Positions 27,301 through 37,654 of a stretch of 64,000 nt of DNA are shown here, in pieces (position 1 is the stretch's first letter; every line of letters begins with the position of its first letter). Position numbers and translations under genes: made by a program. The stretch is from the NCBI GenBank assembly GCA_963677625.2, contig CAXXSW010000010.1, positions 186,001-250,000 on the forward strand, given 5' to 3'. Under the pieces are notes generated by a model. That model was not told the origin of the DNA. It was given only the letters and a program-made list of their open reading frames with translations, and did not search any database. Origin of the DNA: UBA1351 sp963677625 (GTDB lineage: Bacteria > Bacillota > Clostridia > Lachnospirales > Vallitaleaceae).

Positions 27301-29021
27301 ATATGTGTATGGAGGCTGACTATTGGGAATCAAAAGATTTCATAGGTACACTCGAGTATTTAGTTAACTCTGGACAAGTTTCACAATCAAGAATTGATGA
27401 TGCAGTTTCTAGGATTTTGAAAGTAAAATTTGAATCAGGAGTTTTTGAATCTCCTTACACAGACCGTTCAATCATAACAAGTGGTCAGTTTGGCTCACAA
27501 AATAATCGTGATGTTGCACGTGAAGCTGTCAGAAAATCGGCAACTCTTCTCAAGAATGACAATGAAGTTCTTCCTTTGTCAAAAGATGCTAAGGTTTTTG
27601 TCGCCGGAATCAAAGCTGATAATATTGGATATCAATCAGGTGGATGGACGATTTCTTGGCAAGGAAGTTCAGGCCAAACTACTCAAGGTACAACAATCTT
27701 AGAAGGGATTGAACATGCCGTTAATAACCCATCTAATGTGACTTATTCTATAGATGGTACTGGAGCAGCAGGGCATGATGTTGCAATCGTAGTTATTGGC
27801 GAAGAACCATATGCTGAAATGAATGGTGATGTTGGTGTAGGACAACCCATTAATAATCTTGATTTGTCAAGTGGCTGGTCACAAGCAGATCAAAATGTAT
27901 TGGATCAAGTAAAAAGTTCTGGTATACCGACAGTAGTAATAATGTTATCAGGGAGACCGATGAATATAACAGACCGTTTAGGGGATTGGGATAGTTTTAT
28001 TGCTGCTTGGCTACCAGGAACAGAAGGAAATGGGCTTGCAGATGTGATATTTGGAGATTATGAATTTACTGCAAAAATGCCTATATCATGGCCAAAGTAT
28101 ATTGACTCATCGAATATCAAAGTCAATATGACTGACAGTAATTATACTCCATTATTTCCATATGACTATGGACTTAGTGGAAATACATCTTATGGAGAGA
28201 TCGTACCTGGTTTTATAGAGGCGGAATATGTAGTGGCTAGTACGGGAGTAAAAAGTGAAGCAACAGAAGATAATGGAGGTGGTCTAAATCTTGGTTGGAT
28301 TGATTCGGGAGATTCAATGGACTATAGATTAAATGTTATAGCAAGCGGAAACTATGATGTTAAACTTAGAGTTGCTAGCCAGAATGGAAGTACAGGAGCA
28401 ATCGCACTTAAACAAGGTACGACTACATTAGCAACCTATGATATTCCTGCAACTGGTGGATGGCAAACTTTTACAACAATTAGTCAATCAATAAATCTCA
28501 CACAAGGTATTCAAAGTGTTACACTTGAAGCTATTAATGGAGGATGGAACTTAAATTATTTGGAGTTCATTCCTGATTTTGATATATCTTCAGGGAATTT
28601 ACTAAGCAACCGGGACCTAGAAAGTGGAAATTTAAATGGATGGAATATGTGGAATAGTGGAATTAATGCTGCAAACGTAGATTCAAATGATCCATATAGA
28701 GACACCTACAAACTAACTTTATGGGAAGCAGGCGATTACAAACAATTAGTTAGTCAGACCTTGTACGTACCAAATGGCACTTATCAATTTAGTGCGTGGG
28801 CTCGTTCTGGTGGCGGACAAAAAGCTCTTCATCTATATGTAAAAAATTATGGTGACAATGAACTTATAAAAGAAGTTTGCTCGGGAGAAAATGGTTGGAA
28901 ACAATACATTATTGATGATATTGTTGTTACTAATGGACAAATAGAAGTAGGTGTATGGGCAAATGCCTACGCAGGTGATTGGGCGGCATTTGATGATTTT
29001 GAATTAATAAAATTAGATTAG
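24321..29021 (+). CDS. Secreted GH5-discoidin-GH3-CBM beta-glucan hydrolase
   Basis: 1566 residues with a signal peptide ending near Ala27. GH5 begins at about 45 (GLHGTNLGGWLLQEAW), is interrupted by an F5/8 type C (discoidin) domain at about 83-209, and resumes with DEWTVRTAL; acid/base Glu356 in LLNEP and nucleophile Glu457 in YIGEYCW. A second discoidin domain lies at about 560-690. A GH3 domain (about 700-1290) has the nucleophile Asp in VVSDWNG near 970 and GEEPYAE in its C-terminal lobe. A CBM6-like module (about 1295-1425) and a CBM4/9-like module (about 1430-1566) close the protein. An endo/exo pair plus three or four glycan-binding modules on one chain fits attack on insoluble beta-glucan outside the cell. 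No cell-wall anchor was seen. Confidence 0.9.
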   Translation: MKKLLTIIITLSMILQISTVEIVQVSASTSSQLEQSDFLKTDGIYIKDNFGQGDIVGLHGTNLGGWLLQEAWMSPLGDGPLNQSNWTVSASSTEAGSNTINAIDGDLNTRWSSGVTQAPNQWFKIDLGTIDTLDKITIDVGANTGDFPVQYLIQISSDGYNWSDVANGYGSNGKMVIDVGGAQTARYILIWQQGYSSSWWSISDLNVTMGDEWTVRTALYDRFGVTETDNLFESYQSEWLKESDLDNIANMGMNFVRVPIHWLNFMNTDGTWKANPYRELDWLAQECGERGIYILLDFHGAPGGVNPWASCGQAGPTPNGLWTDINNQNMTVEMWKGLVTHFKGNPAIAAYGLLNEPILGFPESDTLKRQKYDFYDRLYDEVRAIDPDHIVVVEEFHDWSTAIPPWDYGWENIMYEKHYYDMANANSWDSQNNLIEGALSDIAYMQGQWDVPIYIGEYCWYFFDDLWAKWMSGLNSLDVTWTNWTYKVRGTESESGGGNWGFYDSNTNDVPDIDRDSLAEIESKWEMFSTDNFQANTGLINVVSQFTDGSVKKADFRLDNTAFSATSSTSSNGAPSNVLDYNYDTRWSSGAGQTGGEWLQVDMGSTHNISKISIETTQSEDYPAEYEVYVSTDGTNYNLVDSGLGFGYKMVFLTYNVQARYVKIVQTGTNQDNWWSISELGIYSETPISLRNGVEDYKNPTLPVNARVSDLLSRMTLQEKIGQMLQVERVNTTPDEVFLNNIGSVLSGGGSSPNPNTAVAWADEVDLFQNAALSTRLQIPILYGVDAVHGHNNVYGATIFPHNIGLGATKDEDLLKKIGEITATEVRATGINWNFAPCLAVPQDDRWGRSYEGYSEVPSLVTELGTNYTLGLQGTESDSDFLTGNHVVASVKHWIGDGTTENGDDQGNSNLSNDDLVPYIRPFEAAIDAGAKTVMVHLGSLNGVDSHSDYHLITETLKGDLEFDGIVVSDWNGINRLNSDYSLALASGINAGIDMCMEADYWESKDFIGTLEYLVNSGQVSQSRIDDAVSRILKVKFESGVFESPYTDRSIITSGQFGSQNNRDVAREAVRKSATLLKNDNEVLPLSKDAKVFVAGIKADNIGYQSGGWTISWQGSSGQTTQGTTILEGIEHAVNNPSNVTYSIDGTGAAGHDVAIVVIGEEPYAEMNGDVGVGQPINNLDLSSGWSQADQNVLDQVKSSGIPTVVIMLSGRPMNITDRLGDWDSFIAAWLPGTEGNGLADVIFGDYEFTAKMPISWPKYIDSSNIKVNMTDSNYTPLFPYDYGLSGNTSYGEIVPGFIEAEYVVASTGVKSEATEDNGGGLNLGWIDSGDSMDYRLNVIASGNYDVKLRVASQNGSTGAIALKQGTTTLATYDIPATGGWQTFTTISQSINLTQGIQSVTLEAINGGWNLNYLEFIPDFDISSGNLLSNRDLESGNLNGWNMWNSGINAANVDSNDPYRDTYKLTLWEAGDYKQLVSQTLYVPNGTYQFSAWARSGGGQKALHLYVKNYGDNELIKEVCSGENGWKQYIIDDIVVTNGQIEVGVWANAYAGDWAAFDDFELIKLD

Positions 29022-29050
29022 CTTAAATTTGAATGACATAAATTGAACAA

Positions 29051-29091
29051 GAAAAAGGGGCTATTGTTATTTGACAATAGTTCTTTTTTTC
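29051..29091 (+). terminator. Terminator of the beta-glucan operon
   Basis: GAAAAAGGGGCTATTGT pairs with ACAATAGTTCTTTTTTTC, ending in a T run. Confidence 0.85.
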
Positions 29092-29178
29092 TTTTATATT
29101 GTATAATGAAAGATAAAAGTAATGATTAGGGGATGCGGACGTTTTCTTAGACAATTATGTTACCAATCCAAGACTTCG

Positions 29179-29860
29179 TCAATACTCCAATGGGCTATTA
29201 TTTCCTTGTGATGTTTTAATTCGTGTTTCATTGTACCACACAAGATATTCATTAAGGGTTTTCGTGAATTGTTTTACAGAAACATTTTCCCAATTATTAC
29301 AGTAAAACATTTCATTTTTTAGCCGTCCGAAGAATCCCTCGCACGCTGAATTATCAGGGGAACAACCCTTCTTTGACATGGATCTTTGAAGCCCTGCTTT
29401 CTTTATCCGAGAAATCCAACCTGGTCAACGATAATAACAGCCTCGATCTGTATGTATTAACGGGTGTTCCGTATGACTGAGTGTGCATATAGCGTTCTCC
29501 AGCATATTATTTACTAATTCTGCATTAAGTTTCGTACTAATATTCCAAGCAGTTATCATACCGTCAAAACAATCTACAATTGGTGACAAATATACTTTCC
29601 CTGATGGGATAGTGAACTCAGTTATATCGGTTAGCCACTTGACGTTCGGAGCAGGTGCATTGAAATTTCTGTTGATGACATTTGGAACGGCAGGTGTAAT
29701 CTCACCTTGGTATGAGTTGTATTTCCCTTTCTTTTTAATTTTAACAATCAGATTCTGCGCTGACATGATTTTGCGCACAAACTTTTCTGATACTCGAACG
29801 CTTTCGTTGGCTAGTAATCCATGAATTCTACGGTATCCATATCGTGACTTACTTTGATTA
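29179..29860 (-). pseudogene. IS3-family transposase OrfB, truncated, with stop
   Basis: Reading right to left: YGYRRIHGLLANESVRVSEK, WLTDITEF (first Asp of DDE), PLIHTDRGCYYR (second Asp), then TGA at 29425-29427 where the family has Trp, then PGWISRIKKAGL, SMSKKGCSPDNSACEGFFGRLKNE (Glu) and a normal end at 29179. The frame is otherwise kept, so a single TGG-to-TGA change ended it. The N-terminal part and OrfA are missing beyond about 29860. Not functional. Confidence 0.85.
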
Positions 29861-29957
29861 AATTATAGTGCTCCCTTTTGTCAAGACAGAAGTTTGAAAA
29901 AAATAAGTTAATACTCCTTTCTCGAGGTTAACCATTACGTAACTCATCAGCACTTAG

Positions 29958-30209
29958 TATATTATCAAAACGGATCGTTACAAAGTTAAACGTTCGTATA
30001 GAGCGAAAGGTAATCCTTACGACAATGTGGTCATTGAATCTTTTCATGCTATCCTGAAGAAAGAGGAAGTGTATCGCAAGGTTTATCGAGACTATAATGA
30101 AGCTTATAGAAATCTGTTTAAATACATCGGAAGTTGGTACAATAATCGGAGGATTCATGGTAGCATCAACTACATGACACCTAATGATTATGAAGCATTA
30201 ATTGTGTGA
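29958..30209 (+). pseudogene. IS3-family transposase OrfB, C-terminal remnant
   Basis: The frame opens after a TAG at 29955 and encodes DRYKVKRSYRAKGNPYDN, VVIESFHAILKKEEVYR and WYNNRRIHGSINYMTPNDYE, the end of an integrase core with the catalytic Glu. It differs from the neighbouring minus-strand copy, so two different IS3-type elements have decayed here. The stretch 30210-30360 holds no gene that I can see. Confidence 0.8.
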
Positions 30210-30364
30210 GATATCCCACTTTTCGTGTCCAAGATATTGACCCAAATCCAAATAATATTATGACAATGTTAGGACAATAAAAGCAAAAATATAAGGTAGT
30301 TCTGAGATAAAAATTATTTATTTGCCTTTAAGGTTTAACGCCAATTTAATAAAAAGCTACCATC

Positions 30365-30406
30365 AAATAGCTGTAAAATATAACCTAATATTTTACAGCT
30401 ATTTTT
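30365..30406. terminator. Hairpin terminator upstream of the surface-protein gene
   Basis: A perfect 17-bp stem (AAATAGCTGTAAAATAT with ATATTTTACAGCTATTT), six-base loop, five T after it. Confidence 0.85.
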
Positions 30407-30489
30407 AATGTATGTTCTTCTTGTGAGAATCTTGTGAGACGTATAGGTTATATTAATTAGAATACTACATTGAGACTAAGGAGATGTTT

Positions 30490-33400
30490 ATGATGAAAAG
30501 AAAAAAAGGGGTTATAAGAATAGAATCACAAGTGATAAGTTTTGCTCTAATTTTAATTTTACTTATAACTACAGTAACAAATGAGTCCTTATACGCAGCT
30601 GAAGTAGAATATTTGCCTATTTATGTCAGCACGGCTATTAATGAATTCGGAACAGGAAATGTAGGTGGAGATCATGCAACAACATTGTTGTGGGCAAGAG
30701 GTGATGCGGCTGCTACAACCAATAATAATGGAGATAAGGTCCTTAGAATAGTACCTGATGAAGCAAGCCAATCAGGTACAGTTGTAAGACGTAGTAAAAT
30801 CAAGCTTAAGGATGGATTTAGTACTTATTTTGTAATGAACCTTAATGAAGGAACAAGTTCTCCTGCAGACGGTTTAACCTTTATTGTTCAAGATAATGCA
30901 GAACCTGTTCTTGGTGATGTTGGTGGAGGTGTAGGTTATAGAAATATTCCTAATTCTATAGGTGTAGAATTTGATATTTGGAAAAATATTGGTTTAGATG
31001 GTGGGGTCCAATATTATGACCCTAATGCAAATCATATTGCTATCGTAGCTGATGGTGTTAATACTCATGCTAATGGAACTGTTTCAGCTAATACTAGTAT
31101 ACCTACTTTTAACATCCATGGAGAAATCATACATGTTTGGATAGATTATGCCGAAAGTGGTTTAGTAACAGTTACTTATGGTAAAAATAGTAATAGAGGC
31201 AGCGTATTAAACGAGACTTTTTCTAGTAATGCAGGTACAGCTTTATTAGGTAAAGATGTATTTGTTGGTTTTGCTGCTTCCACAGGTGGATCTAATGCAA
31301 ATCATGATATAATAGAATGGTATTTTAAAGATGGATATGTTGATGGGGGTCTTGATCCTGAAGGCAATTATCAACAAGGTGCCAATAGTGTTGACGTTGT
31401 TTGTTCTGATACAAATCCTGAAACAGCTAGCATTCGTGTTAAAGCAGGGGATAATACAGATATGTTAAATGAAGATGTAGATGTATACATAGATGGTGAC
31501 TTTGTTGAGACCGTTAATACAGGAGAAACAGGTCTTATAGAGTATGTTATTGACTATACTGACTTAGAAATTACTGACCATACAATTAAAGCTGTTGCTG
31601 CCAGTGGTGGCGCATCTGGTTCAGATGACTTCACTTATTTAGTAAACACAGTACAATTTGAAAGTAATGGTGGAACAGTAGTAGCATCAACATCAGCAGA
31701 AATAATTATAGAGGAACCTGAAACTACAAAAGAGGGCTATACATTTGAAGATTGGTATAAAGAGGAATCTTTAATAAATAAAGTTATCTTCCCATATACC
31801 GTAACCGGTGATATCACATTCTATGCTAAATGGTTACCTATTGATTATACAATTACATATGATTTAGTAGGAGGAAGCTTAAGTGGAGAGACGACAAATC
31901 CAACAACATATACAATAGAAGCTAGTTCATTCACCTTAGAGAATCCTATTAAAGAAGGATATACTTTTACTGGATGGACAGGAAGTGGATTAAGTCAAGC
32001 AAGCACTAGTGTAGAAATCAGTAATGGAAGTACAGGAAACTTGACCTATACAGCCAACTGGTCACTTGCTGATTATACAATTACATATGATTTAGGAGGA
32101 GGAAGCTTAAGTGGAGAGACGACAAATCCAACAACATATACAATGGAAGCTAGTTCATTTACCTTAGAAAATCCTATTAAAGAAGGATATACTTTTGCTG
32201 GATGGACAGGAAGTGGATTAAGTCAAGCAAGTACTAGTGTAGAAATCAGTAATGGAACTACAGGAAACTTGACCTATACGGCCAACTGGTCACCTGTAGA
32301 TTATACAATTACATATGATTTAGGAGGAGGAAGCTTAAGTGGAGAGACGACAAATCCAACAACATATACAATAGAAGCTAGTTCATTCACCTTAGAGAAT
32401 CCTATTAAAGAAGGATATACTTTTACCGGATGGACAGGAAATGGATTAAGTCAAGCAAGCACTAGTGTAGAAATCAGTAATGGAAGTACAGGAAACTTGA
32501 CCTATACAGCCAATTGGTCACTTGCTGATTATACAATTACATATGATTTAAGAGGAGGAAGCTTAAGTTGAGAGACGACAAATCCAACAACATATACAAT
32601 GGAAGCTAGTTCATTTACCTTAGAAAATCCTATTAAAGAAGGATATACTTTTGCTGGATGGACAGGAAGTGGATTAAGTCAAGCAAGTACCAGTGTAGAA
32701 ATCAGTAATGGAACTACAGGAAACTTGACCTATACAGCCAACTGGATATCTAATAATTTTGATTTAAAAGGTACTATAAAAGATGATAGCGACATACCTA
32801 ACATATTAGAAGGTGTAGAGGTTAAAATAGTTAAAGGAACAAAACAATATGGAGAAACAGCTATAACCAATAGTGAAGGACAGTTTACTATTGAAAATAT
32901 TGAAGCAGGAACCTATAACCTTATTATGACCTATGATCAAAAAACAGAAATTGTAGAAGTAAATGTTCTTAATAATGTCCACGTTACTGAGCTAGGTGTT
33001 CTTACCTACCAGTTGGGTAATGCAAGTAGCGTTCTTGTCTTAAAAGGAGACGATACACCTGCTGTAGTTATAGATAATTTACATCCGGAAGCTAAAGAGT
33101 ATTATGATGCAGGTGCTCCGGAACTCTTTGTAAAAGTAGAAATGACTGTGAAAAAGACAGACCCGGAAACTGCAGAATCAGATGAATTAGTAGCGGTTCA
33201 AAACATACGTACCCTTGCACAAAAAAAACAATATGTAATAGGTTTATATGTAGATATGATTGTCGATCGCTTTAAAAGAGAAAGTGAAGAAGTTGAGTGG
33301 AACTTTGATAGGAATGTAGCAGAAACAGAAGGTCTTGTTAAAGTTATTATACCATTACCGGAGGAAATTCAAGGTAAAGAGCATTATATTATATATAGAT

Positions 33401-34452
33401 ATCACAATAATCAGGTGAATGATATTACTGAAATAGCAAATGCTAATGGAGAATATTTAGAATTAAATGAATCAGACTGGACACTTACGCTTTATGTAAA
33501 AATGTTTTCTGTTTATGGTATAGGTTATTTAAGTGATACGCCTGCCTCAAATAATTCATCATCCTCAAATACAACAAGAAAATATACAGTGACTTTTGAT
33601 GAAAATGGTGGATTGCCAGAGACTTTAGAGAAAGTTGTTGTTGAAGGAAATTTACTTGATAAACCGGAAAATCCTGTACGAGAAGGATATGAATTTCTTG
33701 GATGGGCTAAAGAAGATGGTGAAACTTGGGATTTTGAAGTTGATACGGTGAAAGCAAATACACTGTTAATCGCACAGTGGGAAGAAGTTATTCTTACAGA
33801 TCCTATAGAACTAGATAGGGTAAATCATATTGCATATATGCAAGGATACCCAGACCTTAGCTTTAGAGCGAATAATAATATGACACGTGCAGAAGTTACC
33901 ATTATGTTTGCACGATTGATGATAGAAAAAATGAATATCAATGAGACATATAAGAGTGAGTTCAATGATGTTGATCATAATAAATGGTATTCAAACGGCA
34001 TTGGATATATGAAGCAGTTTGGCATAGTTAAGGGCAATGAAGATGGAAGCTTTAGACCTGATTCACCAATTACAAGAGCAGAATTTGTTGCAATTACATG
34101 TAAATTTATTGATGCAGAGGATACCTTAGATATAAGTTTTTCAGATATTTCGTCACATTGGGCAAAGAGTTATATTGAAAAAGCGGCTATGATGGGATGG
34201 ATTAATGGTTATGAAGATGGAACGTTTAAACCTGATCAATATATTACAAGGGCTGAGGTTGTAACGATTACCAATAGAATACTTGATAGGAAATTTGATG
34301 AAGTATTCGGACAAGAACACAAGGATAGTATTTCGAAATATAATGATTTAAGCTCTGATTTTTGGGCTTACAAAGATATTATGGAAGCGTCTATTGGACA
34401 CAAGTATAGTAAAACTGGATCAAAAGAAACTTGGCTTGAGTTAAGTGAATAA
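30490..34452 (+). pseudogene. Lectin/InlB-repeat/SLH surface protein with in-frame TGA
   Basis: A frame of about 1320 residues broken only by TGA at 32569-32571. Signal peptide; L-type lectin domain (about 35-285, with GLTFIVQDN and SIGVEFDIWKN); an Ig-like segment; a Listeria-Bacteroides repeat; four 76-residue repeats (TITYDLGGGSLSGETT and GYTFTGWTGSGLS); a carboxypeptidase-regulatory-like domain; another Listeria-Bacteroides repeat; and SLH modules near the end (EFNDVDHNKWYSNGIGYM, SFSDISSHWAKSYIEKAA). It would be exported, bind glycans and attach to the S-layer or secondary wall polymer. The other three repeats have GGA at the stop position, so the break is a single base change. AAGGAG at 30478 favours ATG 30490. 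The 5' product without SLH would be secreted unanchored. Confidence 0.8.
31843..32754 (+). repeat. Four near-identical 228-bp tandem repeats
   Basis: Units begin at 31843, 32071, 32299 and 32527, exactly 228 bases (76 codons) apart, and are almost identical in DNA, including silent positions. This implies recent duplication or ongoing gene conversion. The TGA is in the fourth unit. Confidence 0.95.
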
Positions 34453-34492
34453 TAAATGATATTAAGTCTAGCTACTCATAATACATAGACAG

Positions 34493-34535
34493 AGAAGGAG
34501 TTGTTGCGATAATCAATTCGGCAACAACTCCTTCT
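34493..34535. terminator. Strong hairpin after the surface-protein gene
   Basis: AGAAGGAGTTGTTGC (34493-34507) pairs perfectly with GCAACAACTCCTTCT (34521-34535). The T run is weak, so it may be a terminator or an mRNA end stabiliser. Confidence 0.7.
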
Positions 34536-34684
34536 GTATTCTAGATGTAAGTGAATAACCATATTTAAAGTATGACTTTGAATATTGGCATGCATATATT
34601 TATCAGATATAATATTATCTATTGGCTATTGAAATTGTTTTTATTTCCTATAAAAATGATACTAATATGATGAGGAGTTACTTT

Positions 34685-36621
34685 ATGAGAAAATCAAAAA
34701 TACTTATTTTATCTCTAATGTTTATATTATCCGTTTTCTATATTATTGGAATTGTAAGGATAACTCCTAATAGGACTTACTTGGCCCAAAAAGGGGTTCT
34801 TGATTTGTCAAAAACAGATTTTCAAGATCAAAAAATTATTGAACTTAATGGGGAATGGGAATTTTATTATAATCATTTGTTTTCGCCAGAAGATATTCAA
34901 AGGGAGGAGACTCCTTCTACTTATATTGATGTACCTAAAGATTGGAGAACTGATGTTGAAGGAAATCCCTATCCTATCCAGGGTTATGCAACTTATAGGC
35001 TTATTGTAAAGAATATACCTAATAATATGAACTTTGGCTTGACTAAAAATAATATTTCGAATGCATGTAAAATATACATTAATGGGGAATTAGTCATTAC
35101 AGATGAATAACTGCAACAAGTAAAGAAGCTTATCTTGCTAGAAATATTCCTGAAATAGCTTTTTTTCATCTTGAGGAGGAAACAGCAGAGATTATAATTC
35201 AAGTTACAAACTATGAAGGTATAATTGGTGGTATAAGAACTCCTATTTATTTTGGTGAACAAAAAAAGCTAATAGGAACTTATGGTAGGAAAATGTTTTT
35301 TGAAGTTATATTTCTATCTATCATAATGAGTGTAGGTCTTATTTACAATATATTTTATATGGTTAATAGACCACTTAAGGGTGAAATAAATGCTGGGATT
35401 CTATTTTCAATTATTTGTTTTTCTTTAGTCATTATAAACGGATTTATAAATGAAAGGCTATTGACTATAGTATTCAAGGATTTGAGTATCGGTATAAGAA
35501 ATAAGATTTTCTATATTGGGTGTTTTTTATCAATATATGCATTGTTTTGGTGTTTGTACTTAATTGAAAAGGCCTTTGTACCTAAACCCTTTTTAAGGGT
35601 TATTTCGGTTGTTTTCCTTGGTATCCTTTTGATGATATTAATATCACCAATGCGATTTTATATCACTATGGGGAGTAAGTTGTTAATCTTATTAAGTATG
35701 ATATTGTTTATAGTGATTATATGGATTTTCATAAATTATATAAAAGGAGAACATTTTGAGTGTGGATATGTTGTTCATTCTATTGTTTTGATCAACCTTT
35801 ATAGTGCCTTCATAAATGTTTTTGATGCTATTTTACGTAGGTTAGGTGTTCGCAACAATGGCTTAAATGGACAGATTGCTACATTGATTAATCTGTTTTG
35901 TTTTGTTTTTTTATTGTCATTTTTATATTACCGCATCTATCAAAAAAATAAACAAATGAATATAACACTTTTTAAGGCATATAATGATTTAGAAAGAACA
36001 TCTAAGGAGCTAAGAAAAAAAGATCTTGCATTTTTACAGTCTCAAATCAAACCCCACTTTCTCTACAATACTTTAAGTGTTATTTCGTCTATGATTACCA
36101 GAGAACCCAAAGAATCTAAAAGATTAATTTTAAGATTTAGCGACTACTTAAGAAACAGTTTTAATTTTGATATTGAAGAGGAATTAATACCATTAAAAAA
36201 TGAAATTGAGATGGTTAACATATATTTAGAAATTGAAAAGGCTCGACTTAGTGAACGCATCCAGTATAGCTTTAAATGTAATCATATTCCTTCAATTAAT
36301 ATCCCCAGATTAACGCTTCAGCCTCTAGTCGAAAATGCCTTAAGACACGGAATTTTAAAAAAAGCAGTTGGAGGTAAGGTAGTATTAGATATTAATGAAA
36401 GGGATGATTATGTGATTATTAAGGTTATTGATAATGGGTTAGGGTTTTCAGAAAGAAAACTTGAAGAAATCAACAAAGGAGAAGGGAAAGGTGTAGGTAT
36501 TAATAATATTAATAGACGATTAATGAATCATTATGGTCAAAAGCTTATGATTACAAGTGATGAGAAAGAAACATGTGTAACTGTGAAAATAAAAAAACAT
36601 CAAGATAGTAAAGGAGATTAA
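34685..36621 (+). pseudogene. 7TMR-DISM sensor histidine kinase, frameshifted
   Basis: ATG 34685 has AGGAG seven bases upstream. The first frame gives a signal anchor and a DISM-type extracellular jelly-roll domain (LNGEWEFYYNHLF, YATYRLIV, KIYINGELV) and stops at TAA 35108-35110. From 35110 the next frame continues the same domain without a gap (TATSKEAYLARNIPEIAFFHL, QVTNYEGIIGGI), then about seven membrane helices (35293-35960) and a LytS/YesM kinase (QIKPHFLYNTLSVISSM; QPLVENALRHGI; DNGLGFS). One lost base near 35105 explains it. Either a real mutation or a sequencing error; the part downstream could still be made from an internal start. It is followed after two bases by its response regulator. 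Confidence 0.85.
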
Positions 36622-36623
36622 AG

Positions 36624-37478
36624 ATGATACAGGGCATAATTGTAGAAGATGAAAAATATACATTACTTGAAATCAAAGAACTTCTTGAAAACTCTAATAT
36701 TATAGATGTTTGTGGTACATATCAAAACCCACTAAAAGTAATAGAAGATTTTGATCATATTAAACCACAGGTTGTTTTTTTGGATATCTCTATGCCGGAA
36801 ATGGATGGTATGACACTTGCAGAGTTATTGATGAATAAGGATCCTGACCTATATGTCGTCTTTATAACAGGTTATAATCATTATGCAGTTAAAGCCTTTG
36901 ATCTTAATGCGATTGATTATATTTTAAAACCGATCAACCCAGAGAGATTTATGACCATGGTCAATCGACTGGAAAAAATGATTGGACCAAAAAGAAAAGA
37001 AATACAGTCTATATCTGTCTCATGTTTTGGCGATTTTGAAGTAGCTATTAACGGTAAACCTGTTAAATGGGAAAGAACAAAGGCGGAAGAATTAATGGCA
37101 TATTTCTTAATGAATCATAATAAAAAAATCCATAAAGCAATCATTATAGATACCTTATGGGAGTATTATGAACCTGATAAAGCCCTTAGAATACTACAAA
37201 CAGTTGTGCATAAACTTAGAACCATTATATCTCCCATGAAAGAGTTTATGAATATAATATATGAAGATAACTCTTATAGTTTATTAATAAAAAATTTTCA
37301 ATTTGACTTATTAGAAACAGAGAGAAAAATAAGGGAATTAGACGTTAAATACGCTAATGCATCTCAAATAGAAGAGTTAAAAAGAATTCTTGATAAGGGT
37401 TTGTTTGCAAACAAAGGTTATATATGGGCATATGGTAAAGAAATGGGGTTAAGGAAAAGTCTACAAAGAAAACTCTAA
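36624..37478 (+). CDS. Response regulator with SARP-type DNA-binding domain
   Basis: 284 residues. Receiver domain (1-120) with phosphoacceptor Asp54 in VFLDISMPEMDG and Lys in ILKPINP. The output domain (about 130-225: SVSCFGDFEVAINGKPVKWERTKAEELMAYFL) is the OmpR-like winged helix of SARP/AfsR regulators, followed by a short partial activation domain. AAGGAG precedes the ATG. Two bases separate it from the DISM kinase, so they are a pair; targets may include the adjacent surface-protein gene, which is inference. Confidence 0.88.
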   Translation: MIQGIIVEDEKYTLLEIKELLENSNIIDVCGTYQNPLKVIEDFDHIKPQVVFLDISMPEMDGMTLAELLMNKDPDLYVVFITGYNHYAVKAFDLNAIDYILKPINPERFMTMVNRLEKMIGPKRKEIQSISVSCFGDFEVAINGKPVKWERTKAEELMAYFLMNHNKKIHKAIIIDTLWEYYEPDKALRILQTVVHKLRTIISPMKEFMNIIYEDNSYSLLIKNFQFDLLETERKIRELDVKYANASQIEELKRILDKGLFANKGYIWAYGKEMGLRKSLQRKL

Positions 37479-37654
37479 ACGTTCACTTTGGGAACTGGTA
37501 TATGACATTATCAATAAGTTCTTCTTATAGTATCTATATAAAGCATTAATTGATATAGTAAAGCATGGAATGAGTGGATATTAATAAAATAATAATGTCT
37601 TCTTATTCCATACTGCAACTATAATTGGATTGAGGAAAGAAGTAGGTAAAAAAT

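Noticed and set aside
29869..29900. Minus-strand TTGACA and TATAAT near the IS3 remnant
   Set aside because: The spacer is only 11 bases, too short for a functional promoter.
30248..30256. CCAAATAAT, one arm of the recombination site, near the IS3 remnants
   Set aside because: The spacer TGTAG and the opposite arm ATTATTTGG are absent, so it is not a third inversion site.
32569..32571. TGA as a selenocysteine or recoding codon in the surface protein
   Set aside because: The three other repeats have GGA (Gly) at the same place and no catalytic site is involved; a nonsense change is simpler.
31843..32754. Tandem repeats as a CRISPR array
   Set aside because: Units are 228 bp, contiguous, in frame and encode InlB-type repeats; no spacers and no cas genes.
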